Positions 6,643 to 7,035 of a stretch of 7,035 nt of DNA are shown in pieces. The translations under genes and the position numbers were made by a program. The notes under the pieces were generated by a model, which was not told the DNA's origin, searched no databases, and worked only from the letters and a program-made list of their open reading frames with translations. Numbering within the stretch: position 1 is the first letter of the stretch; each line of letters opens with the position of its first letter. Source of the DNA: Bacillota bacterium (GTDB taxonomy: Bacteria > Bacillota > Dethiobacteria > DTU022); assembly GCA_012510325.1 (NCBI GenBank), contig JAAZIG010000056.1:1-7035 (forward strand), given 5' to 3'.

Positions 6643-6690
6643 CAGCTTAGCTGTCTTTTCCTGAGCTTCCTAAAACAACGCTAGCTCGAT

Positions 6691-7035
6691 CTACCTTTTG
6701 CGCCTGGAGAGCATCGTGCCCAGCAGCACGCTCAGCCCGCCGGCCAGAGCCAGGGGAAGATAGCCATTTGTTTGCGGCAGCTCGGGTCTTTCAGCGGGCT
6801 CTTCGGAAGCAACAAAAAGACCAAATATGCTGAACCCGGGGGTGGTGCCGCTGACGAGGTGTTTTGTGGTATCCACCTCCTGGTCGCTCAGCAGCTCCCA
6901 GATCCCCTCATGGTAGCGGTAAAGGCGCAGCTCTTTCTCCTCCATCCCCTCCGGAAGCTTTTCCGGATCGTAGGGAACAACAATCCTCACCGGAGCACCC
7001 ATTAAACCGAGCGCTTCAATCTCGTAGTATATCCC
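6691..7035 (-). CDS. C-terminal part of a cell-surface protein with LPxTG-like anchor (partial, runs off the right edge)
   Basis: Only the last 114 residues are in the window. The frame stays open to base 7035 with no stop, and the residues before the internal Met at 7002 (GIYYEIEALGL) read as continuous protein, so that Met is not taken as the start. Counting from the edge, residues 15-75 have a beta-rich pattern (VRIVVPYDP, LRLYRYHEGIWELL, VSGTTPGFSIFGLF) like the C-terminal module of many secreted adhesin or S-layer-type proteins. The end has the architecture of a sortase signal: a short acidic, proline-bearing linker, LPQTN-G at 86-91 (DNA 6780-6763), a hydrophobic stretch of about 19 residues and the basic tail SRRKR. 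LPQTN deviates from LPxTG at its last position. The gene converges on the transporter operon and is probably unrelated to it. Overall size and function cannot be seen. Confidence 0.8.
   Translation of the reverse strand, partial: GIYYEIEALGLMGAPVRIVVPYDPEKLPEGMEEKELRLYRYHEGIWELLSDQEVDTTKHLVSGTTPGFSIFGLFVASEEPAERPELPQTNGYLPLALAGGLSVLLGTMLSRRKR

Noticed and set aside
6772..7005. Plus-strand open frame of 77 codons at the right end
   Set aside because: It is antisense to the better-supported surface-protein C-terminus with its anchor signal and terminator.
1..7035. Mobile elements, CRISPR repeats, tRNA or rRNA genes
   Set aside because: I saw no transposase, regularly spaced repeats, terminal inverted repeats or structural RNA sequence; genes fill almost the whole window.

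Overview
The window holds one complete plus-strand operon encoding a peptide-type ABC importer (Dpp/Opp/nickel family), followed by a convergent minus-strand gene that enters from the right edge. No coding region is visible in the first ~88 bases. The DNA looks moderately GC-rich. The lipoprotein signal on the binding protein, AGGAGG-type ribosome sites and an LPxTG-like C-terminal anchor on the convergent gene point to a Gram-positive host. An anaerobic member of the Clostridia/Firmicutes is most likely, but this is inference and no taxonomic marker is present.

Layout, left to right: a possible extended -10 promoter (10-18); ATPase 1, DppD-like (104 or 89 to 1093); ATPase 2, DppF-like (1083-2066, overlapping the previous gene by 11 nt); lipoprotein substrate-binding protein (2115-3707); a perfect 30-nt palindrome (3713-3742) between the binding protein and the permeases; DppB-like permease (3769-4716); DppC-like permease (4734-5645); a DUF1028/COG3342 protein, a putative Ntn-hydrolase-fold enzyme with a C-terminal putative peptidoglycan-binding domain (5667-6554). 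A 136-nt convergent intergenic region follows. It carries a strong hairpin whose T-tract serves the minus strand, and then the C-terminal 114 residues of a surface protein (6691-7035, minus) ending in an LPQTN-type anchor.

How they work together: the lipoprotein captures substrate outside the membrane, DppB and DppC form the channel, and DppD and DppF power import. The DUF1028 protein is co-transcribed, has no signal peptide and probably acts on the imported compound in the cytoplasm. The binding protein keeps the Asp that in E. coli DppA holds the substrate amino group, but appears to lack the Arg that holds the dipeptide carboxylate. The real substrate may therefore be an amino compound other than a plain dipeptide, for example a C-terminally modified, amidated or branched peptide such as a cell-wall fragment. 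The transporter calls are secure; the substrate and the enzyme reaction are open, and that pairing is the most interesting part of the window.
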